Source: Devosia sp. (GTDB lineage: Bacteria; Pseudomonadota; Alphaproteobacteria; Rhizobiales; Devosiaceae). From it: a stretch of DNA of 64,000 nt. The notes below the pieces were generated by a model. It worked only from the letters and a program-made list of their open reading frames with translations, made no database searches and was not told the DNA's origin. Below are positions 16,498-25,327 of this stretch, in pieces. Made by a program: the position numbers and the translations under genes. Location: positions 559,010-623,009 of the forward strand of contig CP051235.1 of the NCBI GenBank assembly GCA_017794705.1, written 5' to 3'. The first letter of the stretch is position 1. The number at the start of each line of letters is the position of its first letter.

Positions 16498-17886
16498 TCA
16501 AATATCGTGGAGGGCCTGTTCGGATGGCGCCCGCACCAGACGGGACAACTTTGTGAGACAATTATTCAGATCCTGCTCCGCCGGGGCACCAATGCAGACG
16601 CGCACCCCCCGCTCCACGGCCCCCTCATCGAGGGCAAACGAGCGGCCGGGGGCAACGGCAACCCCAAGACTGCGCGCATGTGTGACAAAATCAGTCTCGC
16701 CCCAGCTTTCAGGCAGGGGCAGCCAGAGGTGCATTCCATTGCGGCTGGAATTGAAACTGATGTCAGAAAGTGCCGTGCGGGCGATCTGATTGCGCGTGTC
16801 GAGTTCGCCGCGCTGCCACAACATCAGATCATGGGCGACGCCCTCCTCGATCCAGCGGGCGGCAATCTCCACCACAAGGGGCGTTGCCATCCAGTTGCTG
16901 ACCAGGTGCCGGTTGGCAGCCTTTGGCGCAATCGCATCCGGTGCCACCAGAAATCCGACACGCAGGCCGGGCATGATGCACTTTGAAAGCGACGTGAAAT
17001 AAAGCGTCAGATCCGGCGCCAGCGCCGCAAAGGGCGGCGGCCTGTCAATCTGCAGCGGTCCGGAACTGTCATTCTCGATGATGAGCAGGTTGAATTCCCG
17101 GGCGACCGCGATCAATTCTTCACGGCGCGCCAGCGACATGGTCATCGCCCGTGGATTGAGCCCGGTCGGCATCAGATAGATGGCACGGACTTTCTGGCGC
17201 TGACACATGGTGCGCAATGCATCGGGCAGCATGCCGTTGCGGTCGGTCTTAACGCCCCGCACCCGTAAGCCCAGATAGTCGACCAGCGGCTTGAGCGTGT
17301 GATGGGTCAGTTCCTCGGCGAGAATCAGTTCGCCCGGATCGGCCGCCGTCATGATGGCGATGGTCATAGCCGGGGTGGCGCCGTTGCAGATCAGCGGCGG
17401 ATGGTGCTGTTGCGGCAACCCGCAATAGCTCAGCCATTCCCTTGCCGCGTGAATATACTTGCTCATCGCCGGTATCGGCCGGAAGGAGGAGACCACGTCG
17501 GAAGGCAAGCCCTCCGACAGTTCACCCAGCGTCTTGCGCATCAGGTCGATGTGCATTTGTCCGAACACGGGCTTCAGCAGCGAACAATCCACGATCGCGC
17601 CGCTCTGCCGGTCGGGCAGATAGGGGGTGTGCTTTTCGACATTGCTGGCGCTGACGAAAGTGCCGCGCCCGACGGTACCGGTGATGACCCCACGCCGCGT
17701 CAGTTCCTCATAGGCGCGGCTGACCGTCTGAACGCTCAGATCGAGGTCGTAGGCCAATTGCCGATGAGTAGGGAGGCGCTCGCCATCCTTGAGTTCGCCG
17801 GTTTCAACCGCGTGAATGATGGCCGAAGTCAGTGACCGATAGGCCGGCCGGGTGATTAGTGAAGGATCTGGGCGCCAATTTGTCAT
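16498..17886 (-). CDS. enuR: MocR/GntR-type PLP-dependent repressor of ectoine use
   Basis: 462-residue regulator: GntR winged helix at about 15-80 (ERLPTHRQLAYDLDLSVQTV) and an aminotransferase-like domain from about 110 to the end. The lysine that would hold PLP is in SLSKCIMPGLRVGF and counts to Lys302, the same number I recall for the PLP lysine of Ruegeria pomeroyi EnuR. Known EnuR represses ectoine import and catabolism and is released by N-acetyl-diaminobutyrate or diaminobutyrate bound at PLP. The gene lies upstream of uehA on the same strand and is divergent from doeX. Confidence 0.95.
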   Translation of the reverse strand: MTNWRPDPSLITRPAYRSLTSAIIHAVETGELKDGERLPTHRQLAYDLDLSVQTVSRAYEELTRRGVITGTVGRGTFVSASNVEKHTPYLPDRQSGAIVDCSLLKPVFGQMHIDLMRKTLGELSEGLPSDVVSSFRPIPAMSKYIHAAREWLSYCGLPQQHHPPLICNGATPAMTIAIMTAADPGELILAEELTHHTLKPLVDYLGLRVRGVKTDRNGMLPDALRTMCQRQKVRAIYLMPTGLNPRAMTMSLARREELIAVAREFNLLIIENDSSGPLQIDRPPPFAALAPDLTLYFTSLSKCIMPGLRVGFLVAPDAIAPKAANRHLVSNWMATPLVVEIAARWIEEGVAHDLMLWQRGELDTRNQIARTALSDISFNSSRNGMHLWLPLPESWGETDFVTHARSLGVAVAPGRSFALDEGAVERGVRVCIGAPAEQDLNNCLTKLSRLVRAPSEQALHDI

Positions 17887-17902
17887 GATATTGCGCGAGA
17901 AT

Positions 17903-17915
17903 AATCAGAACAATT
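17903..17915 (+). promoter_or_regulatory. Candidate EnuR operator, copy 1, in the enuR-doeX divergent region
   Basis: AATCAGAACAATT lies in the 62 bases between the start codons of enuR and doeX, 16 bases before the enuR start, and overlaps a TTGACA (17914-17919) facing doeX. A protein bound here could repress both genes. The same 13-mer, inverted, occurs upstream of uehA. Confidence 0.55.
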
Positions 17916-17948
17916 GACAAGGACAAGCGTCTAACGCAATTAGGCTGT

Positions 17949-18446
17949 ATGTCCTTGCTCAAACTGGATGATCGCGACCTCAAGATACTGGCGGTTCTGT
18001 CAAAAAACGGCAGAATCTCCAAGACCGACCTGGCGCGCGAGGTCAATCTCAGCCCCACCCCGCTGATGGCGCGGCTGGCGCGGCTGGAAGAGGACGGGGT
18101 GATTTCCGGTTATGGCGCGCAGGTGGCCGTCGAAAAGCTTGCAGCGCATGTCACCGTCTTCGTGGTAGCCGAGCTTGAGGATCATCGCGCGCCCACCTTC
18201 GGGGCCTTCGAAAAGGCGCTTACCGACATGCCGAACGTCACCCAGTGCTGGGCGCTCGGCGGCGGCGTGGACTACCTGTTCCAGGTGGTGGCGAGGGATA
18301 TCAACGCCTATCAGCGGCTGATGGATGGGCTGCTTGAGCGCAACGTGGGCCTGTCGCGGTACTTCACCTACATCGTCACCAAGACCGTGAAACAGGGCAG
18401 CGCCCTGCCCCTTGACGTTCTGATGGCGGGTGCCCGTTCAGACTGA
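17949..18446 (+). CDS. doeX: Lrp/AsnC-family regulator of ectoine catabolism
   Basis: 165-residue regulator: N-terminal helix-turn-helix (residues 5-60, ISKTDLAREVNLSPTPLMAR) and an Lrp ligand-binding (RAM) beta-alpha domain at about 70-150. DoeX genes accompany doe clusters as second regulators. It is divergent from enuR with only 62 bases between the starts and is followed after 129 bases by doeC. That it senses an intermediate of ectoine breakdown is inferred. Confidence 0.9.
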   Translation: MSLLKLDDRDLKILAVLSKNGRISKTDLAREVNLSPTPLMARLARLEEDGVISGYGAQVAVEKLAAHVTVFVVAELEDHRAPTFGAFEKALTDMPNVTQCWALGGGVDYLFQVVARDINAYQRLMDGLLERNVGLSRYFTYIVTKTVKQGSALPLDVLMAGARSD

Positions 18447-18575
18447 CCACTAACGGTTTCTGCATGTTCGCGGGCGCAAAACAGTGAAATCAACTTTTTA
18501 TCGCGGCCGGTTTGGCCGCACTTGCTTCGACTGATCGCCTAGTTTGCGCCGCATCCAAATCCAGAGGAGCGGACC

Positions 18576-20096
18576 ATGGCATCAGTTTCGACCCGGCGCG
18601 ACACGTCCGGCCAGTTTGACAGCCCTTTTTCGGCCGGCATGCCGGCGCTGACGCAGCCGACGCTGTTTCGGTCGTTTGCATTCGTGAACGGTGAATGGGT
18701 GTCGAGTGCCGATCACGAGACCATCCGGGTGACCAATCCCGCTGACGGCTCCCTGGTCGGGGAAGTGGCGGCGTTGACCGCGGAACAAAGCGCCGGGGCC
18801 GCCCGAGCGGCGCACGACGCCCTGCCCGTCTGGTCCGGACTGTTGCCGCAGGAGCGGTCGCGCATCCTGCATCGCTGGTACCGGCTGATCCTGGAACACA
18901 AGGAAGACCTGGCCACCATCATGACGGCCGAACAGGGCAAGCCGATTTCCGAATCGCGGGACGAGATTGATTATGGTGCCTCGTTCGTCGAGTTTTTCTC
19001 CGAGGAAGCCAAACGGCCCAACATCGAAAGCGTCACCTCGCATCTTCCCGATGCCGAGGTGGAGATCTGGCGTGAACCGGTCGGCGTTGCCGCTCTCATC
19101 ACCCCTTGGAACTTCCCGAACGCCATGCTGACCCGCAAGGCAGCGGCGGCGCTGGGTGCCGGCTGCACTGTCGTGGCGCATCCTTCCGCCGAGACCCCCT
19201 TTTCGGCGCTGGCACTGGCCGAACTGGCGGAGAAGGCGGGAATGCCCGCGGGCGTGCTCAATGTCATCACCGGCGACGCAGCGACAGTTGTCGAGCCCTG
19301 GTTGGAAGACGAAAACGTGCGCGCTCTGTCCTTCACCGGGTCGACCGGCATCGGCAAGCATCTTTACGCCCGCTCCGCCGATACGGTGAAGCGGCTGGTG
19401 CTGGAACTGGGCGGGCATGCGCCGTTTATCATGTTCGCCGATGCCGATTTCGACCGTGCAGTGACCGAGGCCATCAAGGCCAAGTTCGCCACGTCCGGGC
19501 AGGATTGTCTGGCGGCCAACAGGTTTTTCGTAGAGCGGCCGGTTTATGAACGGTTCTGCGCCGAGTTCGCCAAACGCACGGCAGCGCTGAGTGTCGGCAA
19601 CGGGTTTGACGATCCGGATATCGGGCCGCTGATGAACGAAAAGGCGGTCGCCAAGCAGGTCGAACAGGTTGAGGATGCAGTGGCCAAAGGCGCAAAGCTG
19701 TTGTGCGGCGGCAATGTACCTGCCCAGGGCCCGCTGTTCTTTGAACCGACTGTGCTGGCCGATGTGCCGGCGGATGCGCTGATCATGTCCGAGGAAACCT
19801 TTGGGCCGGTGGCGGCCATTGTGCCATTTGACAGCGAGGACGAGGTGGTGGAGCGGGCGAACGCCTCGGAATACGGTCTCGTGTCCTATGTTCATTCGCT
19901 CAACCCGCGGCGCATCTACCGGCTCAGCCGGGCGCTGCAGACCGGAATGGTTGCCGTCAACCGGACCAAGGTCACCGGCGCGCCGATCCCGTTCGGCGGG
20001 ATGAAACAGTCCGGGCTGGAACGCGAAGGCTCGCGGCTCGGGCTCGAGGCCTTTACCGAAATCAAATATGTCTGCCGCGACTGGGCCGACGCCTAA
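18576..20096 (+). CDS. doeC: Semialdehyde dehydrogenase of ectoine catabolism
   Basis: 506-residue NAD(P)-dependent aldehyde dehydrogenase, related to succinate-semialdehyde dehydrogenases. Visible are the active-site Glu277 (LVLELGGHAPF) and the nucleophile Cys311 (SGQDCLAANR). In this context it oxidises aspartate-semialdehyde, formed from diaminobutyrate by DoeD, to aspartate. The ATG has GAGGAG about 8 bases upstream. It carries about 30 residues before the usual start of the family. It is 22 bases from doeD. Confidence 0.93.
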   Translation: MASVSTRRDTSGQFDSPFSAGMPALTQPTLFRSFAFVNGEWVSSADHETIRVTNPADGSLVGEVAALTAEQSAGAARAAHDALPVWSGLLPQERSRILHRWYRLILEHKEDLATIMTAEQGKPISESRDEIDYGASFVEFFSEEAKRPNIESVTSHLPDAEVEIWREPVGVAALITPWNFPNAMLTRKAAAALGAGCTVVAHPSAETPFSALALAELAEKAGMPAGVLNVITGDAATVVEPWLEDENVRALSFTGSTGIGKHLYARSADTVKRLVLELGGHAPFIMFADADFDRAVTEAIKAKFATSGQDCLAANRFFVERPVYERFCAEFAKRTAALSVGNGFDDPDIGPLMNEKAVAKQVEQVEDAVAKGAKLLCGGNVPAQGPLFFEPTVLADVPADALIMSEETFGPVAAIVPFDSEDEVVERANASEYGLVSYVHSLNPRRIYRLSRALQTGMVAVNRTKVTGAPIPFGGMKQSGLEREGSRLGLEAFTEIKYVCRDWADA

Positions 20097-20118
20097 CTCA
20101 AAGACAAGGGAAAAACCG

Positions 20119-21489
20119 ATGCTTACCAACGATCAGCTTGCCCAGTGGGATCGCGAGAATTTCTTTCACCCCTCCACGCACCTTGCCCAGTTCGCGCGCG
20201 GCGAAGCGCCGTCGCGGGTGATCACCGGCGGCAAGGGCGTCTTTATCGAAGATCGTGACGGCAACCGGCTGCTGGATGCGTTTGCCGGCCTGTACTGCGT
20301 CAATGTCGGCTACGGCCGTCCCGAAATCGCCGATGCAATCGCCGATCAGGCCAGGCAGTTGGCCTACTACCACGCCTATGTGGGCCACGGCACCGAGACC
20401 TCGATCACGCTGGCCAAAATGATCATGGACCGGGCACCGGGCAACATGTCCAAGGTCTATTTCGGGCTCTCTGGCTCGGATGCCAATGAGACCAACATCA
20501 AGCTGGTCTGGTACTACAACAACATTCTTGGCCGCCCCGAGAAGAAGAAGATCATTTCGCGCTGGCGCGGCTATCATGGTTCGGGCCTGATGACCGGCTC
20601 GCTGACCGGACTCGAACTGTTCCACAAGAAGTTCGACCTGCCCCTTTCACAGGTGTTGCACACCGAGGCGCCCTACTATTTCCGCCGGTCCCATCTGGAG
20701 CAGAGCGAAGAGGAATTTGTCGCCCATTGCGTCGCCGAACTGGAGGCACTGATCGCACGTGAAGGCGCCGACACCATTGCCGCATTCATCGGCGAGCCGG
20801 CGCTCGGCACCGGTGGGCTCGTGCCGCCGCCCGCTGGTTACTGGCCCGCCATCCAGCAGGTGCTGAAAAAGCATGATATCCTGCTGGTTGCGGACGAAGT
20901 GGTGACCGGTTTTGGGCGGCTTGGCACGATGTTCGGGTCCGATCACTATGGTATCGACGCCGACATTATCACCATCGCCAAGGGGCTCACTTCAGCCTAC
21001 GCGCCGCTTTCCGGTTCCATCATCTCGGACCGGGTCTGGAAAGTGCTTGAAGACGGTACGGACGAAAACGGCCCCATCGGCCACGGCTGGACCTATTCGG
21101 CCCACCCGATCGGCGCAGCGGCCGGCATTGCCAATCTCAACCTGATTGACCAGTTGGGTCTGGTCGACAACGCGGGCACCACCGGCACGTATCTGCTCAA
21201 CGCGATGCGCGACGCGCTTTCGTCTCATGCCAATGTAGGCGATGTGCGCGGTGAGGGCCTGCTGCTTGCGGTCGAGTTCGTCGAAGACAGGGACAGCCGG
21301 ACATTCTTTGATCCGTCAAAGAAGATCGGCGCACACGTCGCCGGCGAACTGCTGAAGCGCGGCGTCATCGCCCGCGCCATGCCGCAGGGCGACATCATCG
21401 GCTTCGCGCCTCCCCTGTGCATTTCAGACGCCGAAGTTGACGAGGTCGTCGCGGCCATGGCCAACGCGGTGAAGGCCGTCCTGGGCTGA
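20119..21489 (+). CDS. doeD: Diaminobutyrate aminotransferase of ectoine catabolism
   Basis: 456-residue class III PLP aminotransferase with the PLP lysine Lys288 (TIAKGLTSAYAPLSG) and the DEVVTGFGRLG strand. Removes the side-chain amino group of diaminobutyrate to give aspartate-semialdehyde for DoeC. The ORF is open upstream to 20068 inside doeC, but the ATG at 20119 follows an AAGGG at the right distance. The gene ends just before a terminator. Confidence 0.93.
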   Translation: MLTNDQLAQWDRENFFHPSTHLAQFARGEAPSRVITGGKGVFIEDRDGNRLLDAFAGLYCVNVGYGRPEIADAIADQARQLAYYHAYVGHGTETSITLAKMIMDRAPGNMSKVYFGLSGSDANETNIKLVWYYNNILGRPEKKKIISRWRGYHGSGLMTGSLTGLELFHKKFDLPLSQVLHTEAPYYFRRSHLEQSEEEFVAHCVAELEALIAREGADTIAAFIGEPALGTGGLVPPPAGYWPAIQQVLKKHDILLVADEVVTGFGRLGTMFGSDHYGIDADIITIAKGLTSAYAPLSGSIISDRVWKVLEDGTDENGPIGHGWTYSAHPIGAAAGIANLNLIDQLGLVDNAGTTGTYLLNAMRDALSSHANVGDVRGEGLLLAVEFVEDRDSRTFFDPSKKIGAHVAGELLKRGVIARAMPQGDIIGFAPPLCISDAEVDEVVAAMANAVKAVLG

Positions 21490-21510
21490 GCGGATCACCC
21501 GAATTCAAAG

Positions 21511-21540
21511 GCCCGGCGGCCGTCTGCTGCCGGGCTTTTT
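21511..21540 (+). terminator. Rho-independent terminator after doeD
   Basis: GCCCGGC (21511-21517) pairs with GCCGGGC (21529-21535), followed by TTTTT. It ends the doeXCD arm 21 bases after the doeD stop. Confidence 0.9.
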
Positions 21541-21596
21541 CGCGTCTGCAGTTGATTGTTGCCAGCCCCGGTCCAAACTGCTAGCTAGCGCGCGCT

Positions 21597-21672
21597 GCCG
21601 GTATAGCTCAGTTGGTAGAGCATCTGATTTGTAATCAGAGGGTCGCGGGTTCAAGTCCTGCTGCCGGCACCA
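21597..21672 (+). tRNA. tRNA-Thr (anticodon TGT)
   Basis: 76-base cloverleaf: acceptor GCCGGTA pairs with TGCCGGC, D-arm AGCTCAGTTGGTAGAGC, anticodon loop TTTGTAA flanked by CTGAT/ATCAG, T-arm CGGGTTCAAGTCCTG, discriminator A, CCA encoded. The anticodon TGT reads ACA. Confidence 0.97.
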
Positions 21673-21704
21673 ACAAAATCAAAGCAAACGCCGCAGTCGC
21701 GCAA

Positions 21705-23146
21705 TCACATATTGACATAAACAGGCCCCTCGCCCCCCAGCGGCGCCGTCCAGTCGATATTCTGGTTGGGGTCCTTGATGTCGCAGGTTTTGCAGTGAAC
21801 GCAGTTCTGGGCGTTGATGCGGAAGGTCATGCCAGCAGCTTTGCCTTCTGCTGCCTCCACCCATTCGTATACACCTGCCGGGCAATAATATGCGGACGGA
21901 CCGCCGTAAGTTCCCAGTTCAGATGATTTCTGCAGCTCAAGATCGGCGACCTTCAGATGGACCGGCTGGTCTTCATCGTGATTGGTGTTGGAAAGAAACA
22001 CTGAACTCATCAGGTCGAAGGTGACCTCGCCGTCGGGCCGGGGATAATCGATGGGCTTGTGATCCGCGGCCGGGTCGAGCGTTTCATGGTCCGGCTTGCC
22101 GTGGCTCATTGTGCCGAAGGGCGACCAACCGCCGAACAGCGTTGTAGCGCCCCGCCCGGGAACGTCAGCCTGGGAACAGACTGAAAGCCGCCCTCGGTGA
22201 TGGCGCGGGCGCCATAGGACAGCCGCGAGCCGCCTTCAAGCACCTTGCGGATGTGCGGGTGCGACTTGAACCGCTGGAATTCCTGAAAAGGCGACAGGTA
22301 CGGATTGGCATAATTGAGGTGGACCACGAAGCCGATGGCCACCTTGTTGTCTTCCATATGATAGAGGAATGAGCCACCACCCGTCTTGTTGTCGAGCGGC
22401 CAGCCGAACGAATGCTGCACCAACCCCGGCTGGTGATTTCCGGGCAGGACTTCCCAGACCTCCTTCAGACCGAGGCCGAATTTCGGCGGCTCGCAGCCTT
22501 CGGCAAGGCCAAACTTCGCGATTGCCTTCTTGCTCAGCGAACCACGCGCGCCCTCCCCCAGAAGCACATATTTGGCGCGCAGTTCCATACCCGGTGCAAA
22601 GCCCGGTCCTTGCGTGCCGTCACGCTGAACGCCCATGTCACCGGTGACTACACCGACAACGGCACCAGTATCGTCATAGACGAGATCCGCGGCGGCAAAG
22701 CCGGGGAAGATGTCCACGCCAAGCGCTTCTGCCTTCTCACCCAGCCAGCGGCAGACATTGCCCAGCGAAACGATGAAGTTTCCGTGGTTGTTCATCAGCG
22801 GCGGCATCAGCGCCATGAGAAAACCCGGTACGGTCATGCCTCCGGATTTGGTCAGAATGGCGAAGCGGTCTTCGGTAACCGGGGTCTTGAACGGGTGATT
22901 TTCCTGGTCGCACCAGCCGGGCAGAAGCGCATCGACACCAATCGGGTCAACCACGGCGCCCGAGAGGACGTGTGCGCCGACTTCGGCGCCCTTTTCGAGC
23001 ACGACCACGGCCAGATCAGGAGACAGCTGTTTCAGCCGGATCGCCGCGCTGAGACCGGCCGGTCCTGCGCCGACGATGACAACATCGACTTCCATGCTCT
23101 CGCGTTCGATCACTTCGCTCACGTCAGCCTTCTGTTTCCGGCGCAC
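21705..23146 (-). pseudogene. Electron transfer flavoprotein-ubiquinone oxidoreductase, broken by internal deletion and frameshift
   Basis: Two minus-strand ORFs together cover ETF-QO except its middle. The upstream one (22106-23146) has the FAD motif VDVVIVGAGPAGLSAAIRL and runs normally to PRLTFPGGAL, then goes out of frame to a stop within 14 codons. The downstream one (21705-22109) begins MSHGKPDHETLDP and carries the quinone/FeS end with YYCPAG and CVHCKTC cysteines. Reading back in the second frame gives TLFGGWSPFGTM, native sequence, so the join sits near 22147. About 85 residues normally between these points (GFVNVPRIKG region and after) are absent; the estimate is from memory of the family (about 550 residues). 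The GTG start at 23146 is tentative. Either a real mutation or an assembly fault. Confidence 0.82.
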
Positions 23147-23229
23147 CTTGAGACCGGTGACCTAGTGACCGCAATGGGAACGGTCAAGCATTGATGCGAC
23201 TTTATCGAGCCCGCGTTGCATGTTAGCCA

Positions 23230-24033
23230 ATGCAGCCCGCAATTGACCGGTTTGGTGCCGTGACTGACGCGACTAAGAAAATTGCCTTCGTTTCAAGCGG
23301 TTCCGAGGATGCCGACAAGGCGGCGGAAAACTTGCGCAAACGCTACGGCGATCACGCGCTCGACGAGGCTGACTGCGTCGTGGTGCTGGGGGGTGACGGG
23401 CTGATGCTGGAAACCCTGCACAAGCTGATGAACACGTCCATCCCCGCCTATGGCATGAACTTCGGCTCAGTGGGCTTCATGATGAACGAGTTCGCCGAGA
23501 CCGATCTGATCACGCGGATCAATGTCGCGGTGCCAACAAGGATTCATCCCCTCGCCATGGAAGCGCGGGATGTCGCCGGCGGCGTTCACAAGGCGCTGGC
23601 TCTGAATGAAGTCAGTCTGTTCCGGTCCTCATACCAGGCGGCCAAGATCGAGATTCTGGTGGATGGCGAAAGCCGGATGGACGAACTGACATGCGACGGC
23701 ATTCTTTTGGCAACCCCCGCCGGGTCCACGGCCTACAACCTGTCCGCCTACGGGCCCATCTTGCCTATCGATTCGCCGCTTCTCGCGCTGACCCCGATCT
23801 CGCCTTTTCGGCCCCGCCGCTGGCGTGGTGCCATCCTGCCCAACCGGGCGGTGGTGACCTTCAAGATGCATGAAGTCGAAAAGCGCCCGGTCAGCGCCGT
23901 CGCCGACAATGTGCAGTTCCAGGATGTGGTTGAGGTCACCGTCCGCGAGGACCGCTCGCAAACAGCGCAACTGCTTTTCGACAGCGGCCACGGGCTTGAA
24001 GAACGGGTGCTGAACGAGCAGTTCCGCTACTAG
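23230..24033 (+). CDS. nadK: NAD kinase
   Basis: 267-residue ATP-NAD kinase that makes NADP. The GGDG motif is at about 57-60 (VVLGGDGLMLETLH), and the NE/D and TPAGSTAYNLSA segments are conserved, as is GPILPIDSPLLALTPI. Length is a little over the usual 255 for alphaproteobacteria; a GTG at 23260 would give the shorter form, and neither start has a clear ribosome-binding site. The gene is divergent from the broken ETF-QO, and its stop overlaps the DUF2336 stop in the palindrome CTAG. Confidence 0.95.
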   Translation: MQPAIDRFGAVTDATKKIAFVSSGSEDADKAAENLRKRYGDHALDEADCVVVLGGDGLMLETLHKLMNTSIPAYGMNFGSVGFMMNEFAETDLITRINVAVPTRIHPLAMEARDVAGGVHKALALNEVSLFRSSYQAAKIEILVDGESRMDELTCDGILLATPAGSTAYNLSAYGPILPIDSPLLALTPISPFRPRRWRGAILPNRAVVTFKMHEVEKRPVSAVADNVQFQDVVEVTVREDRSQTAQLLFDSGHGLEERVLNEQFRY

Positions 24034-25235
24034 GCGGCGGGCAGCGCCAGCCTCGGCTCTTCCCGAGAATTTGGCAGGCGGCGGTAAGGGTCTGTGTGTT
24101 CAGCAAAGCCGGGCATGACGCCACGCGCCGCCGCACGTGCCAGCAACAGGTTCTGTTCGTTCAGATAGGCGAAAGCGGCATGCAGGTCCTCCGGGATGTC
24201 GCCCTGATGCTCAATGATCAATTCCTCGATCATGCTGGTGACCACGAAGAAGCGGGCGGAAACATCGTCGGCAAGATCGGCATCGCGGGCCTGAAGCACG
24301 ATCCGGGCGACCAGGTTGCGCAGCGCCGGCGCCATGCCGCATTTGGCGAACAGGGCGTTGAGGCCAGCTCGCGGGCCTTTGCTCAACAGGCTGAAAATCT
24401 TGGCTGACGGCAGGCCCGAAAGTTGCGACAGGCAGTCAGCGAAGAACAGTACCTGCCCAGTCAGGATCGCATTCATGAGCAGCCGCGTGGTGATCCGGTC
24501 GGACTGGCTCAGCCCATCCGCGAATGCCGAATTGCCGAAGATCGCCTCACGCTCGCCGATACGGGAGGTGGCGTTATCCACCGCGTCGCGCAGCAGGCGC
24601 TGCAGGCGTTGGGGAGCCACCGCACCCTTGACGATGCGGGTGGCCGACAAGGCTTTTGTGCAATGTTCCACCAGCGCCAATCTGGCTTCCGCCGGCAAGT
24701 CGGTCCGCGCCAGCAACAGGCCTCGCAGTTTTGCGTCTCCCGCCGAAACCGTTGCCAGCTTTTGCAGCTCATCAGACGGTATGGAAAGCGCATTGCGTTT
24801 CAGAAGTCCGAAGATCAACGTCCGCTTTCCGGTCCGCAGAATGGCGCGAACCACGGGCTCAGACAGCTTTTCGCGGTCGGTGATGACAGCGAGCGCTTCT
24901 GGGCGGGCTTCGTCAAGCAAGCTGATCAGGTCGGCGTCAAGCAGCACCGGCGAAAACTGCAGCACCGCCCTGGCGATGACCGGCGCGTCCTTGGCGAGCG
25001 CCAGCATGATCACGCGCGGCGCCCTGTCAGAGCGCAGCAGGCCATAGGCCAGCGCCGCCCTCACCTTCACCGAGGAATCTTCTAGGAAACCGAACAGCGC
25101 TGCGTAGAGCGCGGCCCGTTCATCGGCGGGCCCATCATGCTCAATGAAAGCGGCGGCGACCATATGGGCGGCCTGCCCCCGCGTTTCACTGTCAGAAGAA
25201 CGCGACCATTTCACAAACTGGGCATACGCAACCAT
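24030..25235 (-). CDS. DUF2336 alpha-helical repeat protein
   Basis: 401-residue protein of unknown function, alphaproteobacteria-type DUF2336. It is almost wholly helical, with HEAT-like repeats in the first half (VRAALAYGLLRSDRAPRVIM, LSEPVVRAILRTGKRTLIFG). No membrane segment or catalytic motif seen. The ATG at 25235 is preferred to a TTG at 25259. Stops of this gene and of nadK overlap by four bases, so readthrough transcription from either would be antisense to the other. Confidence 0.75.
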   Translation of the reverse strand: MVAYAQFVKWSRSSDSETRGQAAHMVAAAFIEHDGPADERAALYAALFGFLEDSSVKVRAALAYGLLRSDRAPRVIMLALAKDAPVIARAVLQFSPVLLDADLISLLDEARPEALAVITDREKLSEPVVRAILRTGKRTLIFGLLKRNALSIPSDELQKLATVSAGDAKLRGLLLARTDLPAEARLALVEHCTKALSATRIVKGAVAPQRLQRLLRDAVDNATSRIGEREAIFGNSAFADGLSQSDRITTRLLMNAILTGQVLFFADCLSQLSGLPSAKIFSLLSKGPRAGLNALFAKCGMAPALRNLVARIVLQARDADLADDVSARFFVVTSMIEELIIEHQGDIPEDLHAAFAYLNEQNLLLARAAARGVMPGFAEHTDPYRRLPNSREEPRLALPAA

Positions 25236-25327
25236 TTGAGCCCCGGCCAAAATACACAACCGGGGTCATGCTAGCCGCGAAGGCTTAAGGATTGGTTCAC
25301 CACGTTTTTTAAGGGGTTGCGCGGCGG

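Noticed and set aside
18582..20129. 515-codon minus-strand ORF
   Set aside because: Antisense to doeC over its full length; the real gene has catalytic Glu and Cys and fits the operon.
21705..23146. ETF-QO as a natural two-subunit enzyme
   Set aside because: Not merely split: a conserved middle block of about 85 residues is absent and the first part ends in frameshifted residues.
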